Under the pieces are notes generated by a model, which saw nothing but the letters and a program-made list of their open reading frames with translations, was not told the DNA's origin and made no database searches. A DNA stretch of 64,000 nucleotides, taken from the NCBI GenBank assembly GCA_036852015.1, contig JAANDG010000043.1, forward strand, positions 301,501-365,500, in the 5' to 3' direction. The position numbers were made by a program, and so were the translations under genes. This document shows, piece by piece, positions 10,601-25,600 of this stretch (within the stretch, counting starts at the first letter, position 1; every line of letters begins with the position of its first letter). This DNA comes from Pelodera strongyloides (Eukaryota; Nematoda; Chromadorea; Rhabditida; Rhabditidae).

Positions 10601-13600
10601 TCATGCTCTCATTTTGTTGTGATGGTTGTGAGTCATAATTAAACCTGACAGGGAAATTCAAGAAGAGTTTCGTGAAGCAATGGACCCGCCATATAAAAGA
10701 AATCATCACAAAACAATTTGCTGACAAATTCTGTTCGTTTTAGTTTCTTATCGCGAACGGCGGCGATTGACATAAAAGCATTGAGTGAAATGGGGTTAAA
10801 AAGAGCAAAGACCTTTGCAAGGAAAGTTGCAAGAATTAAAAAGAAATACATGTTGAACAAGAAATCATCAAACGATTCACATCACTGTGTAAGATGGTGC
10901 CAAATTCACAATTGAGGATGCAAAATAGAAAAACTAACTGTGTTCTTTTCAAGTGACTCATTCGGTGCTAGTCGGGACGGGTCGATTTCACAACCCCGAC
11001 GGTCAGCATATATCTGAAATTATTTCGCTATTCCGATAAAAATGGGTTCAGTAGGTGTGGCAACATACCTGTGTGCAATATGCAAATAAACTGACCTTAT
11101 CAACAACTGGTTTTAACGAGATCAATAAGTACTGGTGGCCGTAGAGTCGCATTAGCTCAAAGAGCATTTTACTCGCGAGACTTTGGCTCCGAAACAAGGT
11201 GTTTAGATCCCTAAAAGCGCCATAAAAAGGATATATGTAGTGTTAATGGTTCCCCCTCCCTTCGACATTTTATTTCTAATTATGATTTAATATCGTACTA
11301 AAAATCCCTAAATGAACACTTACTGGCATTTGGCAATATCCTGGAGATAAAGAGTCCGCAAAATATTGCGTAGTTCATGTGTGTACGCAAAGATCTGCAC
11401 TAAGGGCCTGGCAATGGCTCCCAGATCGTTCTGAATACTTAAGTTGTACATATATAGCTTGAAGAAAAGCAAAGAGCAAGAACAATTGTTTCCCAGGGGC
11501 ACGATTTGCATGTATGTCTTACATGTGCGAGATGATCCAGAACTGCAACAGCGGATGCTTTATATGGTCCGTCTCCTGCGGCTTTTGACAGTAAATCGAG
11601 AAGTGGGCGATATGTTTCGAGTGGGAGCACATGATCTGCTGTGTAAGAAACCCAGAGTTTCATATCTCCCAGTGAAGCACCCTCCTTCTTAGAAACCTGC
11701 AAGGATATTTGATAACTCTTTGAAACTTGCGTATCGTGTAACCTACGATAATCTACACTGAGTTCCAAAAGTACCAGCACGCATAGTGAAAGGTACATTT
11801 TCAGCTATAAAGACAGTCGTATAACCAATACTAGCTTGGGCGAAGGCGAACGATGCAATACTCTCCTCGGAACGAGGAACATACCCTGAACAGCATACGG
11901 AAGATGAAGCAAGGGTTCAGCTATGATCTTATTTACATAGGTGGGGAGGAAGGGGTGTTCCTTTTGCAAAATAGGGACTAGTTCGCAATGAGTTCACCGC
12001 ATGGAAGAGATAAGATAAATTGCAGTAGGTGTTGTAAATAACACATTGTATGTATTTGCACACATTCTTTGAGAATTTGATTTTTTTTATTATGAAAAAG
12101 GTTCACGGAAAAAGAGGATGTACTAATGATATACAGGACGTCAAATAACTTTTGTAACACTGTATGAAAATGTATCACTGCAGACAGGCAAGGTTTGCAG
12201 ATTTTTTTCATTCAAAAAGTGAAAACACGGAAGTCGGATTTCGCACACCTGCTTTATATACGTTGTTTTGTTAGTCACAACTGTTAACAAAGTGACGCAG
12301 AGATTTTCGAACCCTTGTCCTTTTTGCAATAAACGCCAACGCGCACGGAAATGCGGATTTATATTGGCGTATCAAAGGATGACACACTTAATTGTATTCT
12401 GCAAGTTTTGGTATGAGGAAATATATTGCTTTTTCTTCATCCAATATGTATATGAGATTTGCTGCATAGTATTTTACTTGGCAAAAAGACACCACTTACC
12501 GCGTTGATAGCGTCCAGTGAATAATAAGACTCGTAAAGAAGTCCGAATTCGTCTTGTGATGCGGTTAATATATTTCGATGTTCCCCAGGTGGAAGCACTG
12601 GGTAGAAGTTACCCCGGTGAAAGACGTTGGGGTCTAGTTGTCGGACCGCATTCATTGCGAGATATTAGTGAGCTTTGTGTGCTTATCTTCAATCTGACCA
12701 ATAAGACATGGTTAAAAGTAGCGAGAAAATACGTAAATCACTTATAGACGCGAAAAAATAATCATTAAAATCATCTTGAGGAAAAACACACTAACAGAAT
12801 AATTGGACGCAATTGTGGAGAAAGAACGAAAAATAGGTCAGCAATTATACGGATATTTGCAGGATAACCTTCAGAGGAACTGACAAGTAGTGCGAAAAAA
12901 TAAAATGCTAATTTACGATATCCTATACAGGAAAATTAGCGACGATTCTCCTCCGTGCTTATTCAAAAGAAAGCACTTGCCACGAATTTTCTCCTCCGTG
13001 CTTATTCAAAAACACACTTGTATTATTCCACTCAAAGACTTAAAAAAAGGCTTTGAAATAGGTGCTTAAGCCCTAGAACAAAGAGGCTTATCTTGCTCGT
13101 ATCTTCATTCATCGTATAGGTCAAAGGATTGTAAAACCATTAAGTACCAGTGGGAGCCACATATATTCTGGAGTGTTTTTTTTTCTGGAGCATCTTACAA
13201 CGGTGTTAGGGTAGCTAGCACAGAAATTGCGGTCAGATAATACTAGTTTAAGTGAACAAGATATATATTTTTGAAATCCATCCTTTTTTTCAAAATAATT
13301 ATTATAAAGATAGTTCTATGTCTGTGTGAAACAAAGGATTTGGGAGATCAAATATTGGGCGTAAAAAGCGACCATTCCCAGGGTTCTTTCTGTAGTGCAA
13401 AAAATAAGGTCTAATTTGAACAAAGCCTACCTTAGGAGGAAATAACTAACAATAAATAGAATCCACTACACAAATGAGCAAAATAAATATGAAAACAAAC
13501 CCAATGCAAAGCTTGTTTTCATATAGCTTAGAAAGTCTAGATGCTCTTGGGTTTCGTTTGATTCGAAAGATGGTGGAAAGATCGTTGAAAAAAAAAATGT

Positions 13601-16600
13601 TTCAGTAAAATGTAAAAAAAAACTCAAGTAATTACATAAGCTTTGTCACAAAAATGTCAAAGACCGGAAAAATGGAGATTGCCCAGAGAGATAAGCGACC
13701 GGAAACACAATGCAAAGAAGTGAGAATGTCAGATGACAAGTCAAAAGGCAAATCATATTTATGTCATAATTTAGTTTTCTTGTAGTTAAATGACGAGAGT
13801 TTATTTTGGTGTAGACATTTAGATTCTTGGATAAAGGTAAGAGGAAACGAACATCTATTATAGTTTATGAAGCGGTTTTTCCCTTTCTCCGTTTCTACTT
13901 CAATAAAAGCATAAGCTAAGCAAAATGTCAATTTTGTGATTATTTCTCGTAGCAAGTGAGGTCTGAATGAATCATCTGCCGTGTAATATGAATAGCCTCG
14001 GACTCCCCTCTCCGCTGCTGTAACAAATACGTTATTTAAAAGTGGACCGCTTCCGGTGAAGGGGATCTTAAAACAATCGTTAAAGGGAGAAGTTTTCCTC
14101 AATTTACTTGCTAATGTATTCAGAATCAATTTTTGCGCTTTTTTGCCATTACAACATTGGAAACCCCTTGTTATTATCGTAGGAAAGACCCTCATTCGTT
14201 TTAACATTACTATGAAGAGAAAGAATGAAAATGCGCGGATATAAACCGTAGTGTATTTTGACGTTTCTGACTACGGTAGCTGGTGGAACAGTTTATCGGG
14301 GAATAACTCCGCGAGTTCTAGGTGTTAAGAAATGCGCTTTTCACAGTAATATTTCTGAAATTCCAGACTTACTGTACAAGTAATTTGGAGACCTTTTTTC
14401 TCATTTGTCTGTCCATTTAATGATGGAGTGAGGGGGCTATCTTGAATAACAGTGAAAATGTGAACAACAATGACTTGAATTGGTTACACTTAGAAGGTAT
14501 ATCTTAAATAAGAAACCTGGAAGGAGAGGGATGAAAAGGTCACTACTAATTATTTCGTGTGTGGGAATACTTATGATGTTTGTTATTTGATCCTACTGAA
14601 AAAGGACCCAACTTCCCTTCCCATATGCCTTGCAACAACAAAAATAAAATAATGTGTACATATGCAAGATTGCAAGCATCGTATTACTGCTAAGGAACAA
14701 AGAATGTGGCGCACCAAATAAATATTGCAAAAATATTTAATCAAAAAGGTCTAGAACAATAAGACAACTGGAGAAGTTAAAATTTTAAGTTTTTTTTTTG
14801 CAAACTTGCATCAGAGCTGAATTTAACTTTTTTAACAAGTGGAAATGCGGAGTATGTTTCATTTCATTTTCCTATGTACAAAGGAATTATTTTGGGATAA
14901 CAATTTCTCTGTATAGGATAAACAAATGTGCAAGAGCCTTTATGAATCGGCGCGTGGCATCATTTCAAAAAATCTAACACAGCACTTTGTCCATGACGAT
15001 TGCAAACCATTCTATCCCGATCAACAAACAAGGATTCACTCGCTACACAAAAAAAGGACGTTGATATTTGATCATGCTATTCACGTCAGGAAGTGGGCTC
15101 ACTGAGCTTTCGCAACGTTTGTGAAATGGTAAGTATACAGGAGGCTTGCAACCTACAGAACAATGAGTCTCACGTCAGAAGCGCAAGTTCTTGTTTCTCC
15201 TTTGAGAGAGTGGATACTTTTGCAAAATAAAAAACAACGGGTTTGTTAGTGATCCGTTTACAATACAAAAAACACACCAAATGTGAAACCTATGCTCCGA
15301 GAACAAGTCTAATCTACCCTGAACTGCAGGATACGAGTATTCTATCAATGACTATCTGACGGATAGAAAGAACGGGTGGAGAGTGAGATATGATGGTAAA
15401 ATTAGAAAGAGATTTGGAGAGAGACAGAGAGAAGTGGGAGTATATCCGATGAGAGTGAGGTAAGGTGGAATAGCACATGTCATTCCAATCTCAGTGGTTC
15501 ATTATGAACCGTCGGCAGGAGACAGGCGTCTACTGAGACCCATGCGGACAATTGTTGGACCTCCGCCAAACGAATATATCACTTTAGCGCGATTTCCCAC
15601 TGCTAGGATAGCACGAACACATAAAATGGATAACACATAAGTTTGTCACCTAATACATAAAAGCTCAACAAATATTCGAGCGATGAGGGCGCAAGTTTAT
15701 TATACTAAAACACCCATAGAACTAGTTTTACTGCCAGCTTCACCGAAGTAAAGAACACCACTAATATATACTTTATACACCCACTCTAATTGTGAAATTC
15801 CTCGCAGGTGAAGAAGGACAGGTGAAATCTCTCCTTGGTTCAATAATACACACGATTATTGGGCCGCAGCTGATAAATAGACAGTAAATAATTGACCATT
15901 ATTTAAAAATAGATGCAATTTAAAAAAGGAATAGGAAAAAAAGGAAAAGGAAAAGGGCGTGTAATTCATTAGCATTCTCTTCGCAAGAGTTCATGCATAG
16001 GAAGGTAGATCAAAACTACACTTATCAAACATAATTTTTTGTCAACTTTTATGTAGAACATATATATGTATTGGAGCCTAGAAGGGGTGTAAAACAGCAT
16101 TTGGTCTTTAAATGGATAGAACTCAATTAGTTTCTCTATATTTCTTCGCGTGGTTTCCCAACGAGTACTCTATACAAGCTCAGAGCACGTAGGTTAATTA
16201 TCGACTGATTTTTACATTCAAGCCTTCGCTTATTGTTAGTAATGAGACATAGCTCGGCTCATCAACAACAGACAACGAGCTACGCTCGGGTCAGAAGCAG
16301 GAAAACGGTTCGATGGCCCTTTGAACAATAACTCTGCTATCATGTGACAAACTAACTAGTGCATCCCTATTGATTGTTGCACACTTTGTTATTTCCGGTG
16401 GATGTTCTAAATCAGTGCAAGGGAAAATATCAGATCAGCAGCAAAAAAACACCGAGTGGCCAGAAGCCGTCAGTACAATGATGGATTGCATTATGTACTG
16501 CATATGGGTGATCCAAATACTTGGATGCACATGGGCATGAACCCTCCAAAACAACTATACCCTCTTCACACTAAGCTCAGGAAATCCAATTTATGCATTT

Positions 16601-19600
16601 CATAAAAAAACATAAGGGTTTTCTGTTATTAAAAAAAATAACCAATCGCCTTCAAATAACGTTTTCTCAATTCGGAAGAAGATTACTATTTTTCGTCAAC
16701 ATAGTCAGGAGAAGTTACATATTATTATGTCGTTCGTGTAAGTTATTGGTTAATGATTTATTGTTACAGTAGATTAAAGATGCTTCACATAATTTGTTAT
16801 GGTTTTCTAAAATAAAATGTTTCCATAAAAAAAATTAATTAAAATTTCAAAAATCGGAACTAAGAAAAAAATGAAATAAATCCGATAAAAGAGGGAACTC
16901 GACGGGAGGAATCAAGCCACAAACAGAAAAGAACAATCAGAAGTAATGGAGACACACAACCTCTCACAAAGTAAACAGTTCAGTCCAGTGTAAGTTCAAT
17001 TTACAACCCATAGAACAACATAACAAAGGGCTCAATGTGAAACTCATTTTTATTTGGGATCATGGGATTCAAGTTCGTCCGTCCTATTCACTTTCGGTAG
17101 TTAAGATGCAAATAACATAAAACTGTTATTATTTACTATTCTCAATCGATTTGACATATTTGCATCGCTTTCCATTTTCGTATGTTCCTAAAAGTGTTTA
17201 AGGAAATCCAAATGCGATCTATGAACCATCAACTCTCACAGCTGTGTTGTGTGGGTGTGGTGAGAGAGGTTAAGCAAACAAAACAGCCATAGGGATTCAA
17301 CAAGAAAATGGACGAATTCTCAAGGAAGTAAGAACGTTGTCATCACAAAAAGGAGAACAATTAATTCTGAACACTTAATTCAAAGAGAATGGAATCCTCA
17401 TCGGGTTTAGGGAACAGTCAATTCATACGACGATGGGGAGTTTGATCCCTCTGCGTACAAGTTGCCATTGAGCAGACACTTTTAGCTACATTAAGTAGTA
17501 AAACAAGGGGTGAATACTTGGAGTGAACACTACATCTGTCGTTGTCTAGCATATGTACGCCCATGTGATCATTCCTTACTTATATTCATTATTTATGAAC
17601 GACAATCTAATTTAGATGCGGAGGTGGATGGTACAAATTTGGAAACTTTCATAACTGACGAACATAATCCGCAATGTAATGTTGGCAATCTTATGACCAA
17701 AAAAGTTGTTCTTTATGAGGCCGATTACCGCCCACGATCTTGTTTGCGTGAGGGGGCAAAGCATACCCAATACGTACACTTCATTATAAAGATTAGTTAC
17801 AAGACTCGTGGGAAGTTGAACTTTTTGCAAAGCAGTATGTATTTTTGCATATACTTTTGATTTCTGAGGTATTTTTCTGATTGCGGAATTTGGATTCCCT
17901 GAATGACTGACTGACAAACGCAAAACTGCAAGAGCAAATTTGTCCAATGCAATAACAAGCTTGAAAGAGGCGAACGGTCGTATTCGAAGGAATGGAATAA
18001 AACAAAACGCTTGAACGGTAAACTTCCCTGATTTCTTTCTTCGATGGATGGCAGCAACAAAACAAATAAGTAAGAAACTGAAACGAACATAATTTTAAAT
18101 ATGACCACCTTCCTCCGTTCTGTGTCCACAACCCTTGGCCGCAGGTAAAACCACTTGAAGGGTCCGTTTGTCCATCGTTCATCCACGTCCACTCTGATCT
18201 GTCCATGGAAAACACTGTTCAGACCACGGAGCATATCGTGCCAAAGGGACATCTGAAGTTAAAATACAACAAACTCAAATATGTTAAATGGGCAATGGGC
18301 TTGAATGTGGACCAAGAGGAAACTACCTAAAAAGAAGACCCTATGGTTCTAAAGAGAGAGCTTTATCACTGCAGAAAATATGTAAATACTAAGTGGAAAG
18401 CATGTCAATATGGAGCGTAACAGGAAAGCGTAATTAACAACGACGTCATCAGTTATCTGAAGGTCAGGGGAAATTATGATGAGTTTTTCAATATAAAAAA
18501 TACAGTACTAATTTAGTATGACGTTGGAAAATCGCTCCTTTCAAGGCGAGACATGCGTTTTTGTGGTAAAGAGCAAAAAATCAACTTCGTTTACCTAAGC
18601 CTTTAATGAAGTAATTACATAAAGATATCTAACAGTAAGTGTTACTCAATGATCACATATGTATCTACATAGTTAGTCGAGGCGTCTCAACGATGAAGTA
18701 CAATTGTACCATACAATTGCATCAGCGAACGCCGAAACTTTTGGGGTCCTTTATTATTCGAGGCAGTAGGTGGCTATGCCAGAGCCTCAGGGCTTCTTGG
18801 TTTCTCACGATTCGAAAGGCAAACCAAACAAACACAGGAACGACAAAAAATCTAATGAAACAAAGTAAACCCACGCACAATGAAAATTAAATATATTTCA
18901 TTTTCGTTTGACAGCTTTTTTCCAAGATTCCCAGAAGTTGGGATCCTCTGGCCCCCGCACAATTGCCAAAGTGGTCATTTATAAATGCAATAAGCTAATG
19001 TACCTTAAGTGATAATGTTCCGTGTCTGGGACAGTCCATGTCCAACCAATCGTCAGTTGACCGGTGTTGTCCAATCTTCAGCTTCTTTGCCTCCTTGTCT
19101 CCTTCACAAGAAACGAGTAAGTAGAGCTCTTGAGGCGCTTTGATGGTCAGATCACAGTAATCAATCACCCTAAAACAAGAATTTTCAAAAATATACGGTC
19201 ATCATTCCAAACACAGAACAAACTAAGAAAGTAAATGTGCAGTACTTGGCCTAGGACTTGACAACACACATTAGTATTATATTTACTGTGGATTAAGTGG
19301 ATTGCCAAGGAATAAATACATAGAAATAATACAAAGACAAATCATATTAACGCTAAAGGGCGCATTGAAGAGCAAAACACAGAATGGGCACTTGTAGTCA
19401 TTTAGTGCAAAAAAAGGCAATACATAGTTCCATATTGTATTTATCTTGGAGTGCACATAATCTCCGACTGGAAAAGGCACGAGTGCTATGTATTTCGTCA
19501 CATCGAATGGTTCACGATGGGAACCGTTTTACTAAAAGACGATAATTCAATACGATAATGGTCTCTTCATGATTTTCATTCAAGCGTAAGAATACAGACG

Positions 19601-22600
19601 GGTAGATTCTTAGAATGCCTTTTTCAATTTATTTGTGCATGTTTTTTCTCCACTTTATAAGAACTCACAATTTAATGAGGTAAATATAACCAAGCAAGAC
19701 ATTTTCTTTTTTTTTAAAATAAGTATCACGGCGTAGTAAAACTTTAAATGAGTTCGATGGAATACAGATAGGGACTACAGAATATTTCATAATAACCGAT
19801 TCTGGAGAGTGGAAAAAATGGCAGAAAACGCAATATGACTCAGTGGGTGGCGAGCTACTGTGTTTTATGCGTTCGGTTTTGTTTGTGTTAGCCTAGCAAT
19901 GCTTTTGAAGTCATTTCAAAATATATTGCGATGTTACATAATTACACATTCTCGAAACAAGCAAGCAAATAATGGTAGGGAATGCGAAGAACCAGACAGA
20001 TTTGAAAAATTAAACACGCAAGCTGTTTTTTTTCGACAAAATTTGCTTCTCAAATACTTGTGATTTCGAGCTGTGAAAAGGCGAGAGGTGGTACTCGAAA
20101 TTACTGAGCCTCGATCTTCTTTGTGTACTAAACACACCCACGGTATAGAAAAAATGAATTGGTTCGTGTTAAGAAACACCTACGCTATGGCACCTATGGT
20201 GCCGAATCCCAGTTGTTTGATCTAATGGCCAAATATGACAGCAGTCTTCTATGCCTGTTGGCAAGTACTAATTTTATAATGGTGTAATAAGCAGTATTAA
20301 TGACAATCGAATATTTACGCAAGAAACAGGAGTACATGATTTTAGAGTATGCGTTACAAGGTTTGAAATTTGAAGCAATGAACTTTCAGAGCATCAAGTA
20401 TATTTGCACACGATTTAAACGTTTTTCACCCCTGCGCCAAGCTTCTCACCGGGGCAGCTCAAGATCGGAGCGGGCCGCTCCCCTCAACTTAAGACGCAAA
20501 TGATCGAAAGATGCGCAAACAAAATACGGAACACGATCAGTTGACGCACATTTGATTTGTTGCGAGATCGAATAACAATCGATCAATGATCTTTGATTAT
20601 CAACGTTAGATGTTCTAGTCATAAATGGGCTGCAAGTCCCAGTTGAACTTATTTTGCTATTCGCTCATAAAAAAAGACGTACTACAAAGATGACGGCATT
20701 ATGGCATTATGTTTTACTGAATATTCAAATTGCATGCCTACAATAAAGTATGGATAGTTGGGTAGCTATGCAGCGTTTTAAATGCGGAAATTGCCTATTA
20801 TAGAATTTTTAAATACATATGCTTGACTGTCTATGGTAATTAGATTATTATTATCAAATAAGAAACAGATAAAATTCTCAATTATATCTTCATACAATGA
20901 TAGGAAACTGAGTTGTGATGAATACGTTGTAGAAAGATTCTATTACAAACTGAAACACATCCAACCTCACACTGAATTTGCATCCTTGTCTCTTAATTTC
21001 CAGACATATTTGTCCCTGAACGTCGGAAAACTTGCTAACAACTCGTAGGGGAAGAATCTGAAGCGGAACAATATATTAAGGATATCCTCTCGCATACCTA
21101 ATCTTGCAATTCTCGACGGGAGAGAGAATAACGATTTGATTTCGATATCTATCAACGCAACGCTTATGACTTAAAACAAAATTATTCGTTTATGTTGATT
21201 TTAGGTAAGCATTGCCATTTATGGTGAGGTAAGGCAATTCTTTGCTGACAAATCCACTGTACAAATCCACGTTCCCACAATCTGTCAATAGGTAGATCAT
21301 GGAGAGGATCTCAGTGAGCTAATCCCCAACTTCAAACCAGTCTGGGAAGACTCGCTTGTTGGAGACTGAGTCATTAGAAGTATAACCAACAAAACTGGGG
21401 CACAAACGAGCCTTTCCGAACTGCTAAAGGACAACATTTTTGAAGCAAATTAGTACAAGTTACCAAAGTGTACCTGATCTTTTCCACAATTCCTGACAAC
21501 GTCTTTCCTTTTGAGACTGACTCTTCCGATGGGTCTCGGTGTCTTTCCCGGTCTCGCTGCCTCCAGCACAACCAAGTGAAGGTTTGAGAAATGAGACACG
21601 ATTTCCTGACTGAACTCCTCGAGCACAGTATCACTAAAAGTTTGTAAGATGTGAATACCGCTCAGATAGAGGCCCTCACTCTAATGGTTAGAAATTGGGA
21701 ACGATTGATTAGCAAATATGATTAACATATATAAGACATAAAAGCGGAAACTCACGTTGCATTCTTGAATATTGCATGCGATTGATGAATGTCCTTATTA
21801 TCAATCTTCGCCAGCACAAAAATTGGTTTGGAAGATGAGCCGCGCAGTCCCTGTGATATGTATCATGTATTTTAGCAATATTCTAAAATAACTTTGGCAG
21901 TATTAGCCAAAGGCAAAAAATATTACGGACAAAAACTACCTTAACTTGAAGAATCTTTACACGAAGGATTTCTATCAAACGTAGGTCGCCAATGCGTCTT
22001 CCGACCATTTTTCGAGGCTGAAATGATGTTTTTGGTATATGGTATACAAGCCAAGTGGAAAACAAAAGACTTTAATGCCCTCTCAACGCTGACATTTTCA
22101 TGCAGATTTATTATATTATTCTGGTACTCAACGTACTTAATAAAGAGTGTTCTAGAAAGATCCTTAAAATTGTAGAATACTACCCCAGTGCAGTATACTA
22201 CCCAAATCGCGAATATACTACCCCACAACAAAGGGGTAGTATTTTTTCTTGAACATTTAATTGAGCAGAAATACTACCCCAAAATATAAAACTGTCACAC
22301 TCAGTAAAGAATACCACCCCATATCATGGGGTAGAAAATTCCGTAACCGGAATAGCATATTCCCTAAAATGGGGTACTAATGTAAAATGGGGGGTAGCCA
22401 AGTAGACCGCCCAGGTAAACTTTTACAAAACTACTCCATTTTCGTATCATACCCCCACCAGGTGGGAAACTACCGCCCCAATTTTGGTAGAATTCTACTC
22501 CCGGATTTTTTTTGCAAAATACTACCCCCATATAAAATAGGTGTGGTAGTCATTTTCCTAAGTGGTAGTATATTTTATTAAAGGGTATTACATTTAAAAA

Positions 22601-25600
22601 AACGGGGTAGTAACAATTCTACCAAAAAAACTCTACCGGTGACGTGCTCGTGGAAGGCTTCTGACCATCATTGTGCAGTTTTGAGTGAATTGCCGGCATC
22701 TGATAGGAGTGCACATTACACTAGCATATTGAGTACCAAATAGCACTTATCGAGTACCAAATAGCACGATAAGCAATGGATACAAATACCAACCTTGGCA
22801 GCCTTTTCCCTCATGTCTTGGACATCCAACGATCGCGCATTATTGTTAAACCGATGCACACCGGGAAAAGATGAGCTTGTGTTCATGGATGACCTAAATA
22901 CAAATAATAGCGCTTGATGCAAATTATGGGTGTCATATTTACTGCTCACCTTGCTTTTCAGTAACACTGGTTGAGAAAAATAGCTCTGCATTTCTTTTTA
23001 TTGCATTAAAATTACCCACTTCCAGTCTTGTAGTTCTGAATTCTTTCTCTGCGCCTCTTTTTGATGAACTTCCAATATATTTTCCTCAGACTGTGTCGAG
23101 TGCTTGCGAGATTCCACTTCACTGAAAATAATACAGTTAATAAAATATGTAATCATTCATTGAGAAGCTGTTAATTGACTGTCAGTTCTCGTAGGAAACA
23201 ATGGAAAACAATTCCAATCAGGCCAATCACATGTTTCACCTCTCGATAACGGAAGATTCAGTTGATATAACAGAGTTCATTTCTTCTTCTTCTCCATTTT
23301 CGTCTTCGGTTCCTGTGTCCAATTCCGATGCACAAACTTCTGGATGAAGCGTTTCAGGCAGTCCTTCCGTATTTTCTTCAATTAACGACTCTCGAGCAGA
23401 TTCAACCTAAAATAGCGCTACTTGTCTACGGTAAGCTAAGTTCTGTTCCCTAATTGGTCTAACGCATTAAATGTGAATGAATATTACAGATCATTGACGT
23501 AAAATAAAAAAATAAAATAAAAATGAAATAAGCATTCTTTTCTGCACACTGTCGGGCGAGGGTGTGTCTCTTTGCAAAATCTCATGAACAATGTGCGTAA
23601 CCTTGCACTGAAGCAATAACGACTATGTTACAACACAATCCAATTTATAACCATTGCTGTGTGAATGTGCTCCTAATAAATGTCTGGGCTTTTGACGGTA
23701 GTTCAAATGTTTACTATCAGAAACGTGGCCCTTAGCGTTTCAATGACTGAATACAACATGAATTTTTGTATTAAATTTTCAGTTAGTCGTTTCCTAATTC
23801 AGTGACTTAGAACAACGGTCTGCGCGAGTTGTTTTCTGAAGCGTTACCACAAAGCTATGTTTTGCCTCGATTAATATACTGATTTTTGGGACACTAATTG
23901 TGGTTAGAAAGGCAAACAATACAAATTTGAAACAATATTGTTCAAAGTCATTAATCCAAAAAAAAATAAGATTAAAGTTGGACCAGACGGTACCTATTTT
24001 TTAACAATACAATCTGTAGAAGTATATAAAGAGCTAATGAATGGTTGCTAGAATGACTAAACACAAGGCGCTTTCACCAAACGTATTATGAAAACACGAA
24101 GCAATATCTCCCTTATTTTCCTAGACAAAAATACCAAAAATGGCTTCAGTGGGAATATCAAATTTCCAAATTAACTGTGTTACTTTTGATTGTAGGAAAA
24201 CATCACAATATATTTATAATGAAAATGGCTTCTTATGTGGAAAGTTTAAAGAACTAGCAAAAACAAAGATTTAAATAAGTTGGGTTGCTGTATCTAAAAA
24301 TATCGGAAATAATGTAAAACGAACCTTTTCTTCTCGAAACGTTGGACTGGTCGGGGATGTTTCTTGTGAAGGGCTGACTAATGCAGGAAAGAATTCAGAA
24401 CCGATACGGGGACAAACCTGAAAATGTTGATTGTTTTCAGTATTTTTTACGCGCACACTTTATGTATTATGACACAACGAAAAGTCACCTTCTCCACAGG
24501 AGTATTAACAGCTGAGTTTTCAGTCGTTGATGCAACCAGGTCAAAACATGAATTATCGATCGATAATGGGCCAATCGCGTTGGTGAATGAGAGCAACGAT
24601 CCCGAGCCCATTGTAGAACTGTCCACACTATTCTGCTTCATGCGACGGGCCTGCAAATCCAAATCAATTAAGTTTCAATTATTCTTTTGCGTCTGTCTCG
24701 TATATTGAGCTACAGTCATTTTCATCATTACATCAGTGCATCAAAAGTATTAATAAAAAAGTGATATATGCAGCGTTTAATTAGATTTTGCTGATGTTAT
24801 TAAACAAAAGCGAAAGCTCACCTTTAATGGAAACATTGGACTGGATACCGCAGACAGACATTTGTACCTTGTTTGTTCCTGCAATGTAAAATAAGCTCAA
24901 ATAAAAAATAAGCTCAAATAAAACAAGCGCTGGTTCACAACGCATAAGCAAACAAAGACGCCTTAAGTGAAGCGATATGGTTAAATTGTAAGCAAATATA
25001 ACAAAAAAGAACAATTTTAGTTACATTACTTGATTTCTTTACCTCAGCGGCTTCTTCACTGTCTGTCATTGTCAGTGTCACATCACTGGCACTCGAATCC
25101 ATACGAGAGGAATCAGAGAGGTAAGGAGTACCGTTACTTGATACCTATAAAAAAGGAATATTAAGAAAAGCTTCAAATATTCCGGTAATGTAGCCAAAAA
25201 TATTGGCTTATATGTGTCGTTAATCATTGGGGTGTTTTTGGTTTCCTGCGTTATTATGCACGAGAACTTTGTCAGTATGAAATTTCACCTGTCCACCATG
25301 CATAATATATGCATGTTAAAACAAAGATTCTTAAATGCCGAAAAACCTTTGCGGAAGGAGATATGCTGGATTCAGGCCTCTTCATTTTGACAAGCTCTTT
25401 GCGAAGGTCATTGAACAGTTCCCGGTCTCCGGTTGATGAACGACTCCTCAAAGAAGTTCTTCCCGGGGATGACTTCTGCGATTCCGACCTTCCTGTGAGA
25501 AGATACCACTTATATAATTTCGTTTCATTCTATTTCAGCCAGGTGGGATAGCACGCAATGTTTTCCTGTTCGTAAATAATCTACACAGACAAACAAATAT

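Larger units (their letters stand above)
11697..18108 (-). other. 6.4-kb intron of the RasGAP gene
   Basis: The intron separates the second C2 exon from the start of the RasGAP region and dwarfs the other introns. Besides the candidate alternative first exon at 12500-12655, it holds a 23-base near-repeat pair at about 12946 and 12989 (core CTCCTCCGTGCTTATTCAAA) and a 147-codon minus-strand open frame at 13764-14207 with no recognised motif. I see no mobile element or RNA gene. Its size would suit regulatory elements for an internal promoter, but that is inference. Confidence 0.5.

Noticed and set aside
17510..17947. Overlapping open frames of 111-116 codons on both strands
   Set aside because: They lie inside the large RasGAP intron, run partly antisense to each other, and have no splice sites or motifs.
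21180..21370. Candidate linker exons between the RasGAP C2 domains (frames with DWFEVGD or VDLYSGFVSKELPYL)
   Set aside because: They hit stops or lack donors in the needed phase. The 38-base exon at 20450-20487 satisfies both phase and splice signals.
22932..23015. Micro-exon reading SYFSQPVLLKSK in the RasGAP gene
   Set aside because: It would need a 30-base intron and leaves the next exon out of phase. Using the GTGGGT donor before 23020 instead closes the frame.
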